Assembly (NCBI RefSeq): GCF_000737785.1
Contig: NZ_JPRO01000003.1
Location: 248,001-312,000 of the forward strand
DNA length: 64,000 nt
DNA from: Chryseobacterium luteum
Lineage (GTDB): Bacteria > Bacteroidota > Bacteroidia > Flavobacteriales > Weeksellaceae
Direction of reading: 5' to 3'
Part shown: piece after piece, positions 17,419 through 26,801 of the stretch
Numbering within the stretch: position 1 is the first letter of the stretch
How the letters are laid out: each line of letters begins with the position of its first letter
Made by a program: the position numbers and the translations under genes
The notes under the pieces: model-generated
Database searches by the model: none
What the model saw: the letters and a program-made list of their open reading frames with translations, nothing else
What the model was told of the DNA's origin: nothing

Positions 17419-18021
17419 TTAATCAATCACGATACTTTCAATTCCTTTTTCTAAAGCGTTTTCCATAATTCCCGGAATCGAAAGGCCTTCTGCACGAAAA
17501 ACACTGACATCTGTAACGCCGTAGAACCCAAAAACATTTTTTACATAAGGAACATTGGAATCATAAATCTGATATGGACCTTCCGAGTAAATATTTCCGG
17601 ACGTGAAAGCGATGTATAATTTTTTGTCATTCAACAAGCCTTTAGGACCATTTTCATCATATTTAAAAGTGTAGCCTGCCCTTGAGGTAAAATCAAAATA
17701 CGCTCTGAGTGTGGCAGGAACAGAGAAATTGTACATCGGGGAATCGATAACGATAATGTCGGCCTCCTGTAATTCCGAAATTAAGTTTTCAGAATATGCA
17801 TTGATTGATTGCTGCTCCGTAGAGTGATTTTCTGCGGGAGAGAAAAAAGTATTGATATGTTTTTCTTCTAACAATGGAACGAGGTTTTTTGTCAAGTCAC
17901 GCTCTTTTACAATACTGTCAGGATATTTTTCCTGAATTTTTTCAATAACAGTATTTCCTAATTTTCTGCTTGCAGATACATCCGTTCTCGGACTTGTAAT
18001 AATGTGAAGTATACTTTTCAT
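17419..18021 (-). CDS. azoR: FMN-dependent NADH-azoreductase
   Basis: This 200-residue flavodoxin-fold protein has the AzoR signature: LHIITSPRTDVSASRKLG at the phosphate-binding loop, then DSPMYNFSVPATLRAYFDF and RAGYTFKYDENGPKGLL. It would reduce quinones or azo compounds with NADH in the cytosol, typically as protection from electrophiles. It is divergent from an HxlR regulator. A minus-strand TAATTTTG -7 element at 18047-18054 places its transcript start about 20 nt from the ATG. HxlR-type regulators often control such neighbouring oxidoreductases in response to quinones or aldehydes, which fits here by inference. Confidence 0.9.
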   Translation of the reverse strand: MKSILHIITSPRTDVSASRKLGNTVIEKIQEKYPDSIVKERDLTKNLVPLLEEKHINTFFSPAENHSTEQQSINAYSENLISELQEADIIVIDSPMYNFSVPATLRAYFDFTSRAGYTFKYDENGPKGLLNDKKLYIAFTSGNIYSEGPYQIYDSNVPYVKNVFGFYGVTDVSVFRAEGLSIPGIMENALEKGIESIVID

Positions 18022-18046
18022 TTTTTTATGATTTAAAATTCTTCAG

Positions 18047-18064
18047 CAAAATTATGTACATTTG
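18047..18064. promoter_or_regulatory. Back-to-back -7 elements of azoR (minus) and the hxlR-type gene (plus)
   Basis: CAAAATTA at 18047-18054 reads TAATTTTG on the minus strand. TACATTTG stands at 18057-18064 on the plus strand. Both fit the Bacteroidota -7 consensus TAnnTTTG. They are only 2 bp apart, so the two promoters overlap. Clear TTTG -33 elements were not found for either. Confidence 0.6.
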
Positions 18065-18074
18065 CTTATGAAAA

Positions 18075-18116
18075 GTTAGTAGTGAACAAAAGGTTAGTAG
18101 TAATCTTTTGGTTAGT
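18075..18116. promoter_or_regulatory. Three direct repeats with 18-bp period, candidate HxlR operator
   Basis: GTTAGTAGT occurs at 18075 and 18093, and GTTAGT at 18111, exactly 18 bp apart each time. They lie between the divergent promoters and the regulator ATG at 18130. Confidence 0.6.
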
Positions 18117-18129
18117 TAAGATTTATTTT

Positions 18130-18516
18130 ATGGAAAAAAGTATTGAATTAGAAGAACCTATTACCGCTCGCAGATGCTCTGAAAGTCTTTCGTCTGTGGA
18201 AGATGCGATTTATGTTATCGGTGGAAAGTGGAAGCTGAAAATTATTATTTCTTTGCAGGAAAATGGCAGCATTCGATTCAATGAGCTTCAGAGAATTGTT
18301 GTGGGAATATCTGCAAGAGTGCTTTCAAACGAACTGAAAGATTTAGAATTAAATGGTTTTGTAAAAAGAATTGTACATTCAGAACAAACGCCTGTGGTTG
18401 TGGAATATATTTCCACAAATTACAGCAAAACTTTGAAAACAGTTATTATGGCACTTTCCGAGTGGGGAAGAATACACAAAAATAATATCAGAGAGGATGT
18501 TTTCGAAAATAAATAA
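18130..18516 (+). CDS. HxlR-family transcriptional regulator
   Basis: The start is put at 18130 (128 residues, MEKSIELEEP). The extra 16 residues from 18082 are hydrophobic and unlike the family, and they cover the repeat cluster. The family hallmark is present: a Cys near the N-terminus (RRCSESL), VIGGKWKLKIIISL, the winged helix FNELQRIVVGISARVLSNELKDLELNGFVKR, and ALSEWG near the end. It probably senses electrophiles through the Cys and controls the divergent azoreductase gene and itself. Both statements are inferred from family knowledge and gene order. Confidence 0.9.
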   Translation: MEKSIELEEPITARRCSESLSSVEDAIYVIGGKWKLKIIISLQENGSIRFNELQRIVVGISARVLSNELKDLELNGFVKRIVHSEQTPVVVEYISTNYSKTLKTVIMALSEWGRIHKNNIREDVFENK

Positions 18517-18518
18517 GA

Positions 18519-18593
18519 AGCTCGCGGATTAAGCAAATTTCGCAGATGAATTACAAAAAAATCTGCCCTATCCGCAAAATCTGCCTGAGAAAA
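18519..18593. repeat. Dispersed imperfect palindrome, CTCGC/GCAGAT family (copy 2)
   Basis: It starts CTCGCGGATTAAGC and ends CTGCCTGAGAAA. Its core at 18542-18566 is the exact reverse complement of the core of copy 1, so the two copies stand inverted around azoR and its regulator. It follows the regulator stop by 2 bp and precedes the AraC gene end. Confidence 0.75.
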
Positions 18594-18597
18594 TATA

Positions 18598-19494
18598 TCA
18601 ATTAAAAGACTGCCGAAACTCCAAAGGAGACATCTTCGTTTTCTTTTTGAAAAGCGTACTAAACGATTGCGAATGCTCAAATCCCAATTCATAAGCAATT
18701 TCACTTATCGAAAGTTCCGTTGTTGAAAGTTTTTCTTTTGCCTTACTGATCAGTTTTTCATGGATATGTTGCTGCGTATTCTGTCCGGTATGAACTCTCA
18801 AAAAATCACTTAAATAATTGGCTGAAAGATTCATCGCTTCTGCAATTTGATGAACTGTTAAAAGACCTTTTTCAGATGATTCCGTGTTAAAATAATCATT
18901 TAAATAAGATTCAAATTTCGTTAAAAGCTGATGGCTTCCGCTTTTTCGGGTGATAAACTGTCTTTCATAAAACCGTTTGGAATAATTTAATAACAATTCA
19001 ATCTGCGACAAAATAATTTCCTGAGTATGATGGTCAATATGCTGACATTCTTTGTCTATTTTATATAGAATTTCGAGCAAATCATTCTCTTCATCTTCAG
19101 ATAGATGCAAAGCCTCATTCACGGCGTAAGAGAAAAATCCGTAAGACAAAATCGTAGTTGCTAAAGAGTGTTTCAGCAGAAAATCTTCGTGAAAAATCAA
19201 CAGATAACCCGTATTTTCACAATCCATTGTCTTCAGATCGAGATACTGAACCTGATTGGGCGCTGTAAAGCTTAAAACACCTTTGTCATAATCATAATGT
19301 TGCTGTCCGTATTTTATTTTTCCGGTGGCATTCCGTTTCAGCGCAACACAATAATATCTGCTGACAAAACCTTTCCAGACATCATCTTCAATAAAAACAC
19401 TTTCATGAAGATTGATAACACTTACCAGCGGATGCTTCGGTTCGGGAAGCGACAACAATCTGTGAAAAGCCGAAATAGATTTTATCGTGTTCAT
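18598..19494 (-). CDS. AraC-family transcriptional regulator
   Basis: The protein has 298 residues. The N-terminal ligand or dimer domain (about 1-180) includes SFTAPNQVQYLD, typical of cupin-like AraC sensors. The C-terminal double helix-turn-helix includes TVHQIAEAMNLSANYLSDFLRVHTGQ and LSISEIAYELGFEHSQSFSTLFKKKTKMSPLEFR. Such regulators usually activate an adjacent oxidoreductase gene. Here the nearest candidate is the aldo/keto reductase transcribed in the same direction upstream, across a spacer of about 250 bp that holds a duplication. The target is inferred. Confidence 0.9.
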   Translation of the reverse strand: MNTIKSISAFHRLLSLPEPKHPLVSVINLHESVFIEDDVWKGFVSRYYCVALKRNATGKIKYGQQHYDYDKGVLSFTAPNQVQYLDLKTMDCENTGYLLIFHEDFLLKHSLATTILSYGFFSYAVNEALHLSEDEENDLLEILYKIDKECQHIDHHTQEIILSQIELLLNYSKRFYERQFITRKSGSHQLLTKFESYLNDYFNTESSEKGLLTVHQIAEAMNLSANYLSDFLRVHTGQNTQQHIHEKLISKAKEKLSTTELSISEIAYELGFEHSQSFSTLFKKKTKMSPLEFRQSFN

Positions 19495-19572
19495 AATTTG
19501 AGATTCTACATAATAAAAATAGTGATAATTTTTGGAAAGTAATTATGCCACGAATACACGAATAATATGCCG

Positions 19573-19774
19573 GAAATTATCTCATTGTATTATAAAAAGT
19601 ACCTAAGAAATTATTCCATTAATAAAATTCATGTATTCGTGTCAAAAAATTAATAATCTAAAGCTCTGTCTGAAATTATCTCTTATCACATTATAAAAAG
19701 TGCCTAAGAAATTATTCCAACAATAAAATTCGTGTATTCGTGTCAAAAAATTAATAATCCAAAAGCCCCATACT
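19573..19774. repeat. Tandem duplication of about 100 bp covering the 3' end of the aldo/keto reductase gene
   Basis: Unit A (about 19573-19671) and unit B (about 19672-19774) align almost throughout. Both contain TTATAAAAAGT, CCTAAGAAATTATTCCA and GTATTCGTGTCAAAAAATTA. Unit B contains the last codons of the aldo/keto reductase (LDY, stop). Unit A carries the matching LDY-stop remnant without a gene in front of it. Confidence 0.75.
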
Positions 19775-20758
19775 GAATTCATCATAAGGCTTACCGGTAT
19801 CCGTTCCCAATGGTACAATACTTTCCAGCTTCTGAAGATCAGCTTCACTTAACATAATTTTACTTGCTTCAATATTTTGTTCAACATATTTTCGGCGTTT
19901 TGTCCCTGGAATTGGAACGATTTCTTTGCTGATGATCCATGCTAGAGCCAGTTGAGAAGAAGTAATTTCTTTTTCCTTTGCCAGATTTTCAATCGCTTCC
20001 ACCAATTCAATATTTTTATGGAAATGCTCCTCCTGAAAACGAGGAATTCCTCTCCGGAAATCATTTTCCGGCAGATCATCAATCGAACGGATTTGCCCGG
20101 ATAAAAATCCTCTTCCCAAAGGCGAATAAGCCACAAAACCAATTCCCAATTCATTCAAGGTTTGGATCACCCCTTTTTCTTCAACTGTCCTTTCAAACAG
20201 AGAAAATTCACTCTGAACTGCCGAAATAGGATGAACTGCATGTGCTCTTTTCACAGTTTCAGAAGAAACTTCAGACAAACCTACATAACCGATTTTTCCT
20301 TCTTTCACCAAATCACTCATCGCTCCAACAGTTTCTTCAACAGGCACATTTTTATCCAGGCGATGCATATAATACAAGTCGATATAATCCGTTTTCAGAT
20401 TTTTGAGGGAACGTTCAACCGATTTTTTTACATAATCTTTAGTCCCGTTGATTTTCCAGGTGATTTGTTCATTATCGTCAATTTCCCAACCGAATTTTGT
20501 TGCGATAATATATTGGCTGCGGTTTCCTTCAATAGCTTTTGCAATCAGCTGTTCATTTTTGAAAGGACCGTACAAATCGGCAGTGTCGAGAAAATTTCCA
20601 CCCAATTCCAAAGAGCGATGAATCGTTGCGATAGCTTCTTTTTCGTCGGCTTTGCCATAAGTATCCGCATCTCCAAAACCGGTCATTCCCATACATCCCA
20701 ACCCGATATTCGGAATGATTAATCCCTGGCTTCCTAATTTTACCTGATTCAATTTCAT
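19751..20758 (-). CDS. Aldo/keto reductase
   Basis: The start is at 20758 (MKLNQVKLGSQGLIIPNIGLGCMGMTG, 335 residues), the usual beginning of this family. The frame also offers 20788, but the extra ten residues are not typical. The catalytic tetrad is visible: Asp and Tyr in FLDTADLYG, Lys in IIATKFG and His in DLYYMHRLD. NADP-binding elements include PLGRGFLSG and PIPGTKRRKYVEQN. It reduces aldehydes or ketones in the cytosol with NADPH. It is probably regulated by the AraC protein downstream. Its last codons are part of a tandem duplication. Confidence 0.92.
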   Translation of the reverse strand: MKLNQVKLGSQGLIIPNIGLGCMGMTGFGDADTYGKADEKEAIATIHRSLELGGNFLDTADLYGPFKNEQLIAKAIEGNRSQYIIATKFGWEIDDNEQITWKINGTKDYVKKSVERSLKNLKTDYIDLYYMHRLDKNVPVEETVGAMSDLVKEGKIGYVGLSEVSSETVKRAHAVHPISAVQSEFSLFERTVEEKGVIQTLNELGIGFVAYSPLGRGFLSGQIRSIDDLPENDFRRGIPRFQEEHFHKNIELVEAIENLAKEKEITSSQLALAWIISKEIVPIPGTKRRKYVEQNIEASKIMLSEADLQKLESIVPLGTDTGKPYDEFSMGLLDY

Positions 20759-21086
20759 ATTGTTCAATTTTATTGATACAAAATTCAACAGAAATTAAGA
20801 ATCGGATGTATGCAAAACCACGATTGTCGTATTCAGATTACGGATGAGTGAATTTTGTTTCTCGCGGATTGATCAGATTTCGCAGATGATTGAGTTTAAA
20901 AATCTGCGTTATCTGCAAATCTGCATGAGAAATTATCTAATCTTTGTCATTTCGCAGGAATCTAAAAAACGTAAATAAAGCTATGTTTAGATTTCACGCT
21001 TCACTGTATTCCGCTCTGAATGACAGCTTTATGGATTTTATTTGTGAAAATTAGTGAAAAACATTAGTGTAATTTATGTTTAAGGG
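20759..21086. other. Spacer with a dispersed palindrome and no gene
   Basis: These 328 bp contain no plausible reading frame. The only structure seen is the third CTCGC/GCAGAT palindrome (20858-20932). The remainder is AT-rich without clear motifs. It separates the aldo/keto reductase start from the end of the mannosidase gene. Confidence 0.6.
20858..20932. repeat. Dispersed imperfect palindrome, CTCGC/GCAGAT family (copy 3)
   Basis: It begins TTTCTCGCGGATTGATCAG and ends CTGCATGAGAAA. The outer arms match copy 2, but the centre has diverged (AGTTTAAAAATCTGCG). Confidence 0.75.
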
Positions 21087-23389
21087 TTATTTCTTCGCCT
21101 TAGAACTCATATAAAAACTCAATTTTCCGCCATTCATAATATCAGAATGCTTCAATGTAAAGTTTTTTATTTCTTTTCCGTTAAGAAGAATTTTTTCAAC
21201 ATAAACACTCTCCGGACTTTGGTTGATCGCTTCAATTTCAAAAGTTTTTCCGTTCTCTAAATTCAAAACCGCATGATCAATAGCCGGACTTCCAATGGCA
21301 TAATCTTCCGAACCCGGAGCAACAGGATAAAAACCAAGCGAACTCAAAATATACCAGGCGCTCATCTGCCCGGCATCATCGTTTCCGCCCAATCCATCGG
21401 GAGTTGCTTTATATTGCATTTCTAAAATTCGCCTGATCTGCGCCTGAGTTTTCCAGGGTTGTCCCGCCCAGTTATAAAAATAGGCGACATGATGCGCCGG
21501 TTCGTTTCCGTGAACATATCCACCGATAATTCCTTCTCTTGTTATGTCTTCTGTGTCTGCGAAAAACTCGTCAGGTAAATGCATCGTGAACAACTCATCC
21601 AGTTTTGAAGCGAATTTTTTCTTTCCGCCCATTATTTGGATCAATCCGTCAGGATTTTGGGGAACGAAAAAGCTGTAATTCCAGGAATTCCCTTCAATGA
21701 AACCCTGCCCGTGGGTGCTCAGCACATCAAAATCTTTTTTGAAGCTTCCGTCTGTTAATCGGGGACGCATGAAGCCTGCTTTTGGATCAAAATTATTTTT
21801 CCAGTTTTCAGAACGTTTGATAAACTCACGGTAAACTTCTGTTTCCCCTAAATGTTTTGCCAGTTGGGCAATTGCCCAGTCGTCATACGCATATTCCAGG
21901 GTATTGGAAACTGAAGTTCCGTTTTTCTCAGCCGGAATATACCCCATATCAATATAATATCCGATACCTTCATAATCTCTTTTATTTGCTGTGGCAATAC
22001 AGGCTTTCAATACTTCTTTCGGATCACCGCTGTAATTGCCTTTGATCACCGCATCTGCAACTACACTTACGCTGTGGTAGCCGCTCATGCACCAGTTATC
22101 GTTGGCATAATGTGACCATATGGGAAGCATTTTCATGGAGAATTGATTATAGTGAGCCATCATGGATTGGACCATATCATTATTGCGCTTGGGTTGAATG
22201 ATATTAAAGAAAGGATGAAGAGCTCTATAAGTATCCCAGATAGAAAAAGTCGTATAGTTCGTGAAACCTTCCGCCTTGTGAATATTCTGATCCAAACCTT
22301 TATATTCCCCGTTAACATCCATATAGGTTGTAGGACTGATGAAAGTATGGTACATGGCTGTGTAAAAATTGGTCTTTTCTGTTTCGGAACCTTTGATAAC
22401 AATCTTATTCAGTTCCTTATTCCAGTTTTCCTGAGCCTTTGCTTTTATCTGATCAAAAGACATATTTCCGGTTTCCTTTTCCATATTCTCCAGTGCATTG
22501 GCCTGGCTTACCGGAGAAATAGCCAGTTTTACTTCAACGGCTTCATTTTCTTCAGTATCGAAGTCAAAATACATTTTCAGGTTTTTACCTGCTATTTCAG
22601 GAAAGTTTTTACTCTGGTCAAATTTTCTCCAGAATCCTTTGTAAATTTGAGGTCCGTCAAAATTTTTCTGCCCGTATGATTTAAAGGGTTTTGAAAATTT
22701 CATGGCGAAATAAACTGTTCGGGTTCTTGCCCACCCGTTGGTCTGGCGGTAACCGGTTACTGTTCCGTTATTTTCTACACGTACATAGGTCCAGACATTT
22801 TTACCGTCATAATTATAGATTCCTGCAGTCAGGTCTAAAATAATGTGTGCCTGATCAGATTTTGGAAAAGTATACCGGTGGACTCCCGTTCTTGTTGAGG
22901 CGGTAAGTTCTGCCAGAAAAAAATATGGTCATCTTCCAGCTTTACTTTATAATATCCGGCTTCGGCTTTTTCATTCTGATGGGAGAATCTGCTTCTGTAG
23001 CCGTTTTCAGGATGTGAGGCTGTTCCCGGATTCAGCTGCAGTGTTCCTACAGTGGGCATTATTAGAAAATCCCCAAGATCAGAATGTCCGGTTCCGCTGA
23101 AATGCGTTGAACTGAAACCTACAATTGTTTTGTCTTCATAGCGGTATCCTGCACAGTACTTATACACCTCACCGTTGTATTTTCCGTTGAGCTCGTAAGA
23201 AATCGTATCGGTTTCCGGGCTCAGTTGTACTGCACCGAAGGGAACGGTTGCCCCTGGATATGTATGTCCCATTTTTTCAGTTCCGATCAGAGGATTTACA
23301 TAGTGTATCAGCTTTTCAAATTGCTGGGCTTTTGAATACTGGCTTAGAAATAAAAGGAATAAAACTGCAAAAGTTGCCGTATTTTTCAT
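21087..23389 (-). pseudogene. GH92 family glycosidase (alpha-mannosidase), interrupted by a frameshift
   Basis: Two frames together encode one GH92 protein of about 766 residues. The N-terminal part (23389 to about 22917) has a signal peptide (TFAVLFLLFLSQYSKAQ) and YVNPLIGTEKMGHTYPGATVPFG. The C-terminal part (21087 to about 22916) has EGNSWNYSFFVPQNP, GNEPAHH and GNDDAGQMSAWY, all GH92 hallmarks. The break is at a run of seven T on the coding strand (plus strand A run 22917-22923). One more T would join DDHIFF to LAELTASTRTGVHRY, the expected family sequence. No other damage is seen. It would trim mannose from glycans in the periplasm. It may be a sequencing artefact, a recent pseudogene or a slippage-prone switch. 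Confidence 0.88.
22917..22923 (-). other. Homopolymer frameshift site in the GH92 gene
   Basis: There are seven A on the plus strand (seven T in the coding sense). The upstream frame reads on into WQNLPP and stops at 22835-22837. The downstream frame resumes at CTG (22914-22916) with LAELTAS. A single-base length change in this run would restore one open frame. Confidence 0.85.
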
Positions 23390-23520
23390 GAATGAATGGA
23401 TTTTCTAAAGTAAAATTAATTAAAAATTGAAGAATAACTATTTATAACATTATTATTTATCCCATTATTTTAAATGGCATCCATTCAATATTTAGTATTT
23501 TTAGGAAAAAATAAAATCAT

Positions 23521-24402
23521 ATGAATTTATATACACAGCCGATGCTGCGCGAAGGTGCATTGCAGGATAAAGTAGCGATTGTAACGGGTGGCGGAAGCGG
23601 TCTCGGAAAAGCAATGACCAAATATTTCCTGGAACTGGGGGCAAAAGTAGTGATCACTTCCCGTAATCTGGAGAAGTTACAGGGAACTGCAAAAGAGCTG
23701 GAAGAGGAAACCGGGGGAAAAGTTCTGTGTGTTGCCTGCGACGTAAGAAACTGGGATGAGGTGGAAGCGATGAAAGAAGCCGCTTTGAAAGAATTCGGAA
23801 GAATTGATATTTTGTTGAACAATGCAGCCGGAAATTTCATCTCGCCGACGGAAAGATTAACGCATTCTGCTTTTGATTCGATTTTGGATATTGTTTTAAA
23901 AGGAACGAAGAATTGTACCCTTTCCATCGGAAAGCACTGGATTGATTCCAAAAGCCCGGGAACTGTTTTAAATATTGTAACCACTTATGCATGGACAGGA
24001 TCTGCTTATGTGGTTCCTTCTGCATGCGCGAAAGCAGGTGTTCTGGCTATGACCCGGTCTTTAGCGGTAGAGTGGGCAAAATACGGGATCCGTTTCAATG
24101 CGATTGCGCCGGGACCTTTCCCTACAAAAGGAGCATGGGACAGACTGCTTCCGGGAGATCTTCAGGAAAAATTTGATATGAGGAAAAAAGTTCCTTTAAG
24201 AAGAGTAGGGGAACACCAGGAGCTTGCCAATCTTGCCGCTTACCTGGTTTCAGACTATTCTGCTTATATGAACGGTGAAGTAGTGACTATAGACGGCGGC
24301 GAATGGCTTCAGGGAGCTGGAGAATTCAACATGCTTGAGGATATTCCTAAAGAAATGTGGGATGCACTGGAAGCAATGATTAAAGCAAAAAAGACAAATT
24401 AA
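23521..24402 (+). CDS. SDR-family oxidoreductase, 2,4-dienoyl-CoA reductase type
   Basis: This 293-residue Rossmann protein has VAIVTGGGSGLGKAM (NADP loop), LLNNAAGNF, and DGGEWL near the end. The usual YxxxK motif reads SACAK, so Ser replaces the Tyr. This agrees with the eukaryote-like 2,4-dienoyl-CoA reductase branch of the SDRs, in which the classical Tyr is also absent. It would therefore reduce 2,4-dienoyl-CoA in beta-oxidation of unsaturated fatty acids, using NADPH. The specificity is inferred from that pattern and overall similarity. It is a single gene with its own terminator. Confidence 0.85.
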   Translation: MNLYTQPMLREGALQDKVAIVTGGGSGLGKAMTKYFLELGAKVVITSRNLEKLQGTAKELEEETGGKVLCVACDVRNWDEVEAMKEAALKEFGRIDILLNNAAGNFISPTERLTHSAFDSILDIVLKGTKNCTLSIGKHWIDSKSPGTVLNIVTTYAWTGSAYVVPSACAKAGVLAMTRSLAVEWAKYGIRFNAIAPGPFPTKGAWDRLLPGDLQEKFDMRKKVPLRRVGEHQELANLAAYLVSDYSAYMNGEVVTIDGGEWLQGAGEFNMLEDIPKEMWDALEAMIKAKKTN

Positions 24403-24422
24403 TTAAAATTTTCATAAAAAGA

Positions 24423-24452
24423 TCCCGGACTGTAACGATTCCGGGTTTTTTT
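24423..24452 (+). terminator. Rho-independent terminator of the SDR gene
   Basis: CCCGGA pairs with TCCGGG around a 10-nt loop, followed by TTTTTTT. It lies 20 bp after the stop. Confidence 0.85.
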
Positions 24453-24487
24453 ATAACTTATCAGAGAAATAGTATAAATTATTCCAA

Positions 24488-26683
24488 ATGAATTATAAAC
24501 TTCCAAGTCTTATTGCAGCAGCAGCCATCTTCCTGTTTTCAGGATCTGCTTTGGCTCAGGATACTCCAAAATACAGCTATGTAGAGGCATTCAAACCTTT
24601 TTTTTATCCTCAAACCGGGACGGAAACCCGTTCTGCAAGCGGACAGCCGGGCCATGCTTACTGGCAGAATTCAGCAGACTATGACCTGAATGTAAGCCTT
24701 AATGAAGCGAAAAATGAGATTACAGGAACGGCTGATATTACCTATACCAATAATAGTCCCGACCCATTAGGTTTCCTTTGGCTGCAGCTGGATCAGAATT
24801 TATTTGCAAAAGATTCCCGTGGTAATGCTGTAGTTCCGTCATCAGGCAGCAGAAACGGAGCCCACGGTGAAGAGCTGGACGGAGGTTATAAAATTAAATC
24901 TGTAAAACTGGATGGTAAAGATGTGAAATATACCATCACTGATACCAGGATGCAGATTGATCTTCCGAAAGAGCTGAAGGCTAAGGGCGGTGTTGCCAAA
25001 ATCAAAATTGAATATTCTTTCGTTTCCCCCGAATATGGATCCGACAGGATGGGGGTGCATACAACGAAAAACGGTAAGATTTTTACGGTTGCACAATGGT
25101 ACCCAAGAATGTGTGTGTATGATGATGTGATGGGTTGGAATACGCTTCCTTACATCGGGGCATCAGAATTTTATCTTGAATACGGCCATATTTCTGCTAA
25201 TATTACAGTTCCTGCCAATCATTACGTAGTGGCATCCGGGGAACTTCTGAATTATAAAGACGTTTACAGCAAAGAAGAAAATAACCGTTGGGAGCAGGCG
25301 AGAAACAGTGACAAAACCGTAATGATCCGCCCGGAATCTGAAATAGGGAAAAACCAGGCTTCAGGGACAAAAACATGGAAATTTAAAATAGACCAGACCC
25401 GTGATTTCGCATGGGCTTCATCGCCTGCATTTATTCTTGATGCCGCAAAAATAAATCTTCCGAGCGGTAAAAAATCTGTGGCTATATCGGCTTATCCAGC
25501 TGAAAGTGCCGGCGAAAAAGCCTGGGGAAGATCTACGGAATATACAAAAGCAGCGATTGAGCATTATTCTCAGAAATGGTATGAATATACTTATCCTGCA
25601 GCAACGAATGTAGCAGGAAATGAAGGTGGAATGGAGTATCCGGGAATTGTGTTCTGCCATATGGATTCTGCGGGAGAAGACCTTTGGGGTGTTACCGATC
25701 ATGAATTCGGGCATAACTGGTTTCCTATGATCGTAGGCTCGAATGAGAGACTGTTTGCGTGGATGGATGAAGGTTTCAATACCTTTATCAATGAATTGTC
25801 TACAAAAGCTTTTAACAATGGTGAATATTATACGAAGAAGAATATTGCCGGAAGCGGAAGTTTTATGATGGGGGATAATCTTGAGCCGATTATGGTAGGT
25901 CCGGACAATATGAAGGAAAGAAGCATAGGAACTCTGGCTTACTTTAAACCGGGGATGGGACTGCAGATTTTAAGAGAGACCATTTTAGGTCCTGAAAAAT
26001 TCGATAAAGCCTTCAAAACTTATGTTGACAGATGGGCATTCAAGCATCCTACTCCCTGGGATTTCTTCCATACCATGGAAAATGTTTCAGGAGAAGAGCT
26101 GAACTGGTTCTGGAGAGGATGGTTTATCAATAAATGGAAAATTGATCAGTCTGTAAAAGATGTGAAATACGTGAATGGTGACTTTAAAAACGGAGCTCAG
26201 ATTACCGTTGAAAACCTTGGCCAGATGCCGATGCCAACGACGGTTCAGGTGAAATTCAAAGACGGGACAAAACAGATCGTAAAAATACCGATTGAGGTTT
26301 GGAAGCGTAATACGGAATGGCTGTTGAAAGTGGATTCAAATAAAGAGATAGATGAGGTTATGCTGGATCCGGACTCTATGATTCCTGATGTGAATGCAAA
26401 AAACAATACCTGGCCTTCAGTACAGACAAAAGCAGCAGAAAAGGTCAATACAAAAGACTTTGCAGGGACATACGGCACAAAGAGCGATTCCGTTAAATTG
26501 ATCTTTATAGATAAAAACGGACAATTTTACGTTAAGGCAGGTCAGCAGGAATTTTCCCTTCAATATGCAGGGAATAATGAATTTACTATTGAAGAAGCCG
26601 GTATAACACTGGTATTTAGCAAAGACAAAAAGGATCTTGTTTTTAAACAGGGTGGAAGAGAATACAAATTTACTAAAGAATAA
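24488..26683 (+). CDS. M1 family metallopeptidase with extra C-terminal domain
   Basis: The protein has 731 residues with a signal peptide ([17 protein letters not shown]). The M1 catalytic centre is complete: H405 E406 and H409 in HEFGHNWF, and Glu428 in WMDEGF (HEXXH-x18-E). The substrate N-terminus site reads GGMEYPG, a variant of GxMEN. After the peptidase domain, a Lys-rich linker leads to a small beta-rich domain (about 645-731: [36 protein letters not shown]). It is an aminopeptidase, probably periplasmic, for peptide use. A second M1 peptidase without the extra domain lies at 32084-33949, on the other side of a two-component and receptor cluster. Confidence 0.93.
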   Translation: MNYKLPSLIAAAAIFLFSGSALAQDTPKYSYVEAFKPFFYPQTGTETRSASGQPGHAYWQNSADYDLNVSLNEAKNEITGTADITYTNNSPDPLGFLWLQLDQNLFAKDSRGNAVVPSSGSRNGAHGEELDGGYKIKSVKLDGKDVKYTITDTRMQIDLPKELKAKGGVAKIKIEYSFVSPEYGSDRMGVHTTKNGKIFTVAQWYPRMCVYDDVMGWNTLPYIGASEFYLEYGHISANITVPANHYVVASGELLNYKDVYSKEENNRWEQARNSDKTVMIRPESEIGKNQASGTKTWKFKIDQTRDFAWASSPAFILDAAKINLPSGKKSVAISAYPAESAGEKAWGRSTEYTKAAIEHYSQKWYEYTYPAATNVAGNEGGMEYPGIVFCHMDSAGEDLWGVTDHEFGHNWFPMIVGSNERLFAWMDEGFNTFINELSTKAFNNGEYYTKKNIAGSGSFMMGDNLEPIMVGPDNMKERSIGTLAYFKPGMGLQILRETILGPEKFDKAFKTYVDRWAFKHPTPWDFFHTMENVSGEELNWFWRGWFINKWKIDQSVKDVKYVNGDFKNGAQITVENLGQMPMPTTVQVKFKDGTKQIVKIPIEVWKRNTEWLLKVDSNKEIDEVMLDPDSMIPDVNAKNNTWPSVQTKAAEKVNTKDFAGTYGTKSDSVKLIFIDKNGQFYVKAGQQEFSLQYAGNNEFTIEEAGITLVFSKDKKDLVFKQGGREYKFTKE

Positions 26684-26708
26684 AACATAGCTTATTCCTA
26701 TTGAGAGG

Positions 26709-26738
26709 CCTGAACTTCACTTGAAGTTCAGGTTTTTT
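26709..26738 (+). terminator. Terminator of the M1 peptidase gene
   Basis: An 11-bp perfect stem (CCTGAACTTCA with TGAAGTTCAGG) around a 2-nt centre is followed by TTTTTTG. Confidence 0.85.
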
Positions 26739-26801
26739 GTTGGTGGAAGGAAGATGGAGGTGCTGTTTGAAGTTCCTAAAGACAGAATTTTTAATTCCGG
26801 A

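Noticed and set aside
19642..19848. Small minus-strand frame downstream of the aldo/keto reductase
   Set aside because: It overlaps the reductase end in another frame and consists of the duplicated repeat unit.
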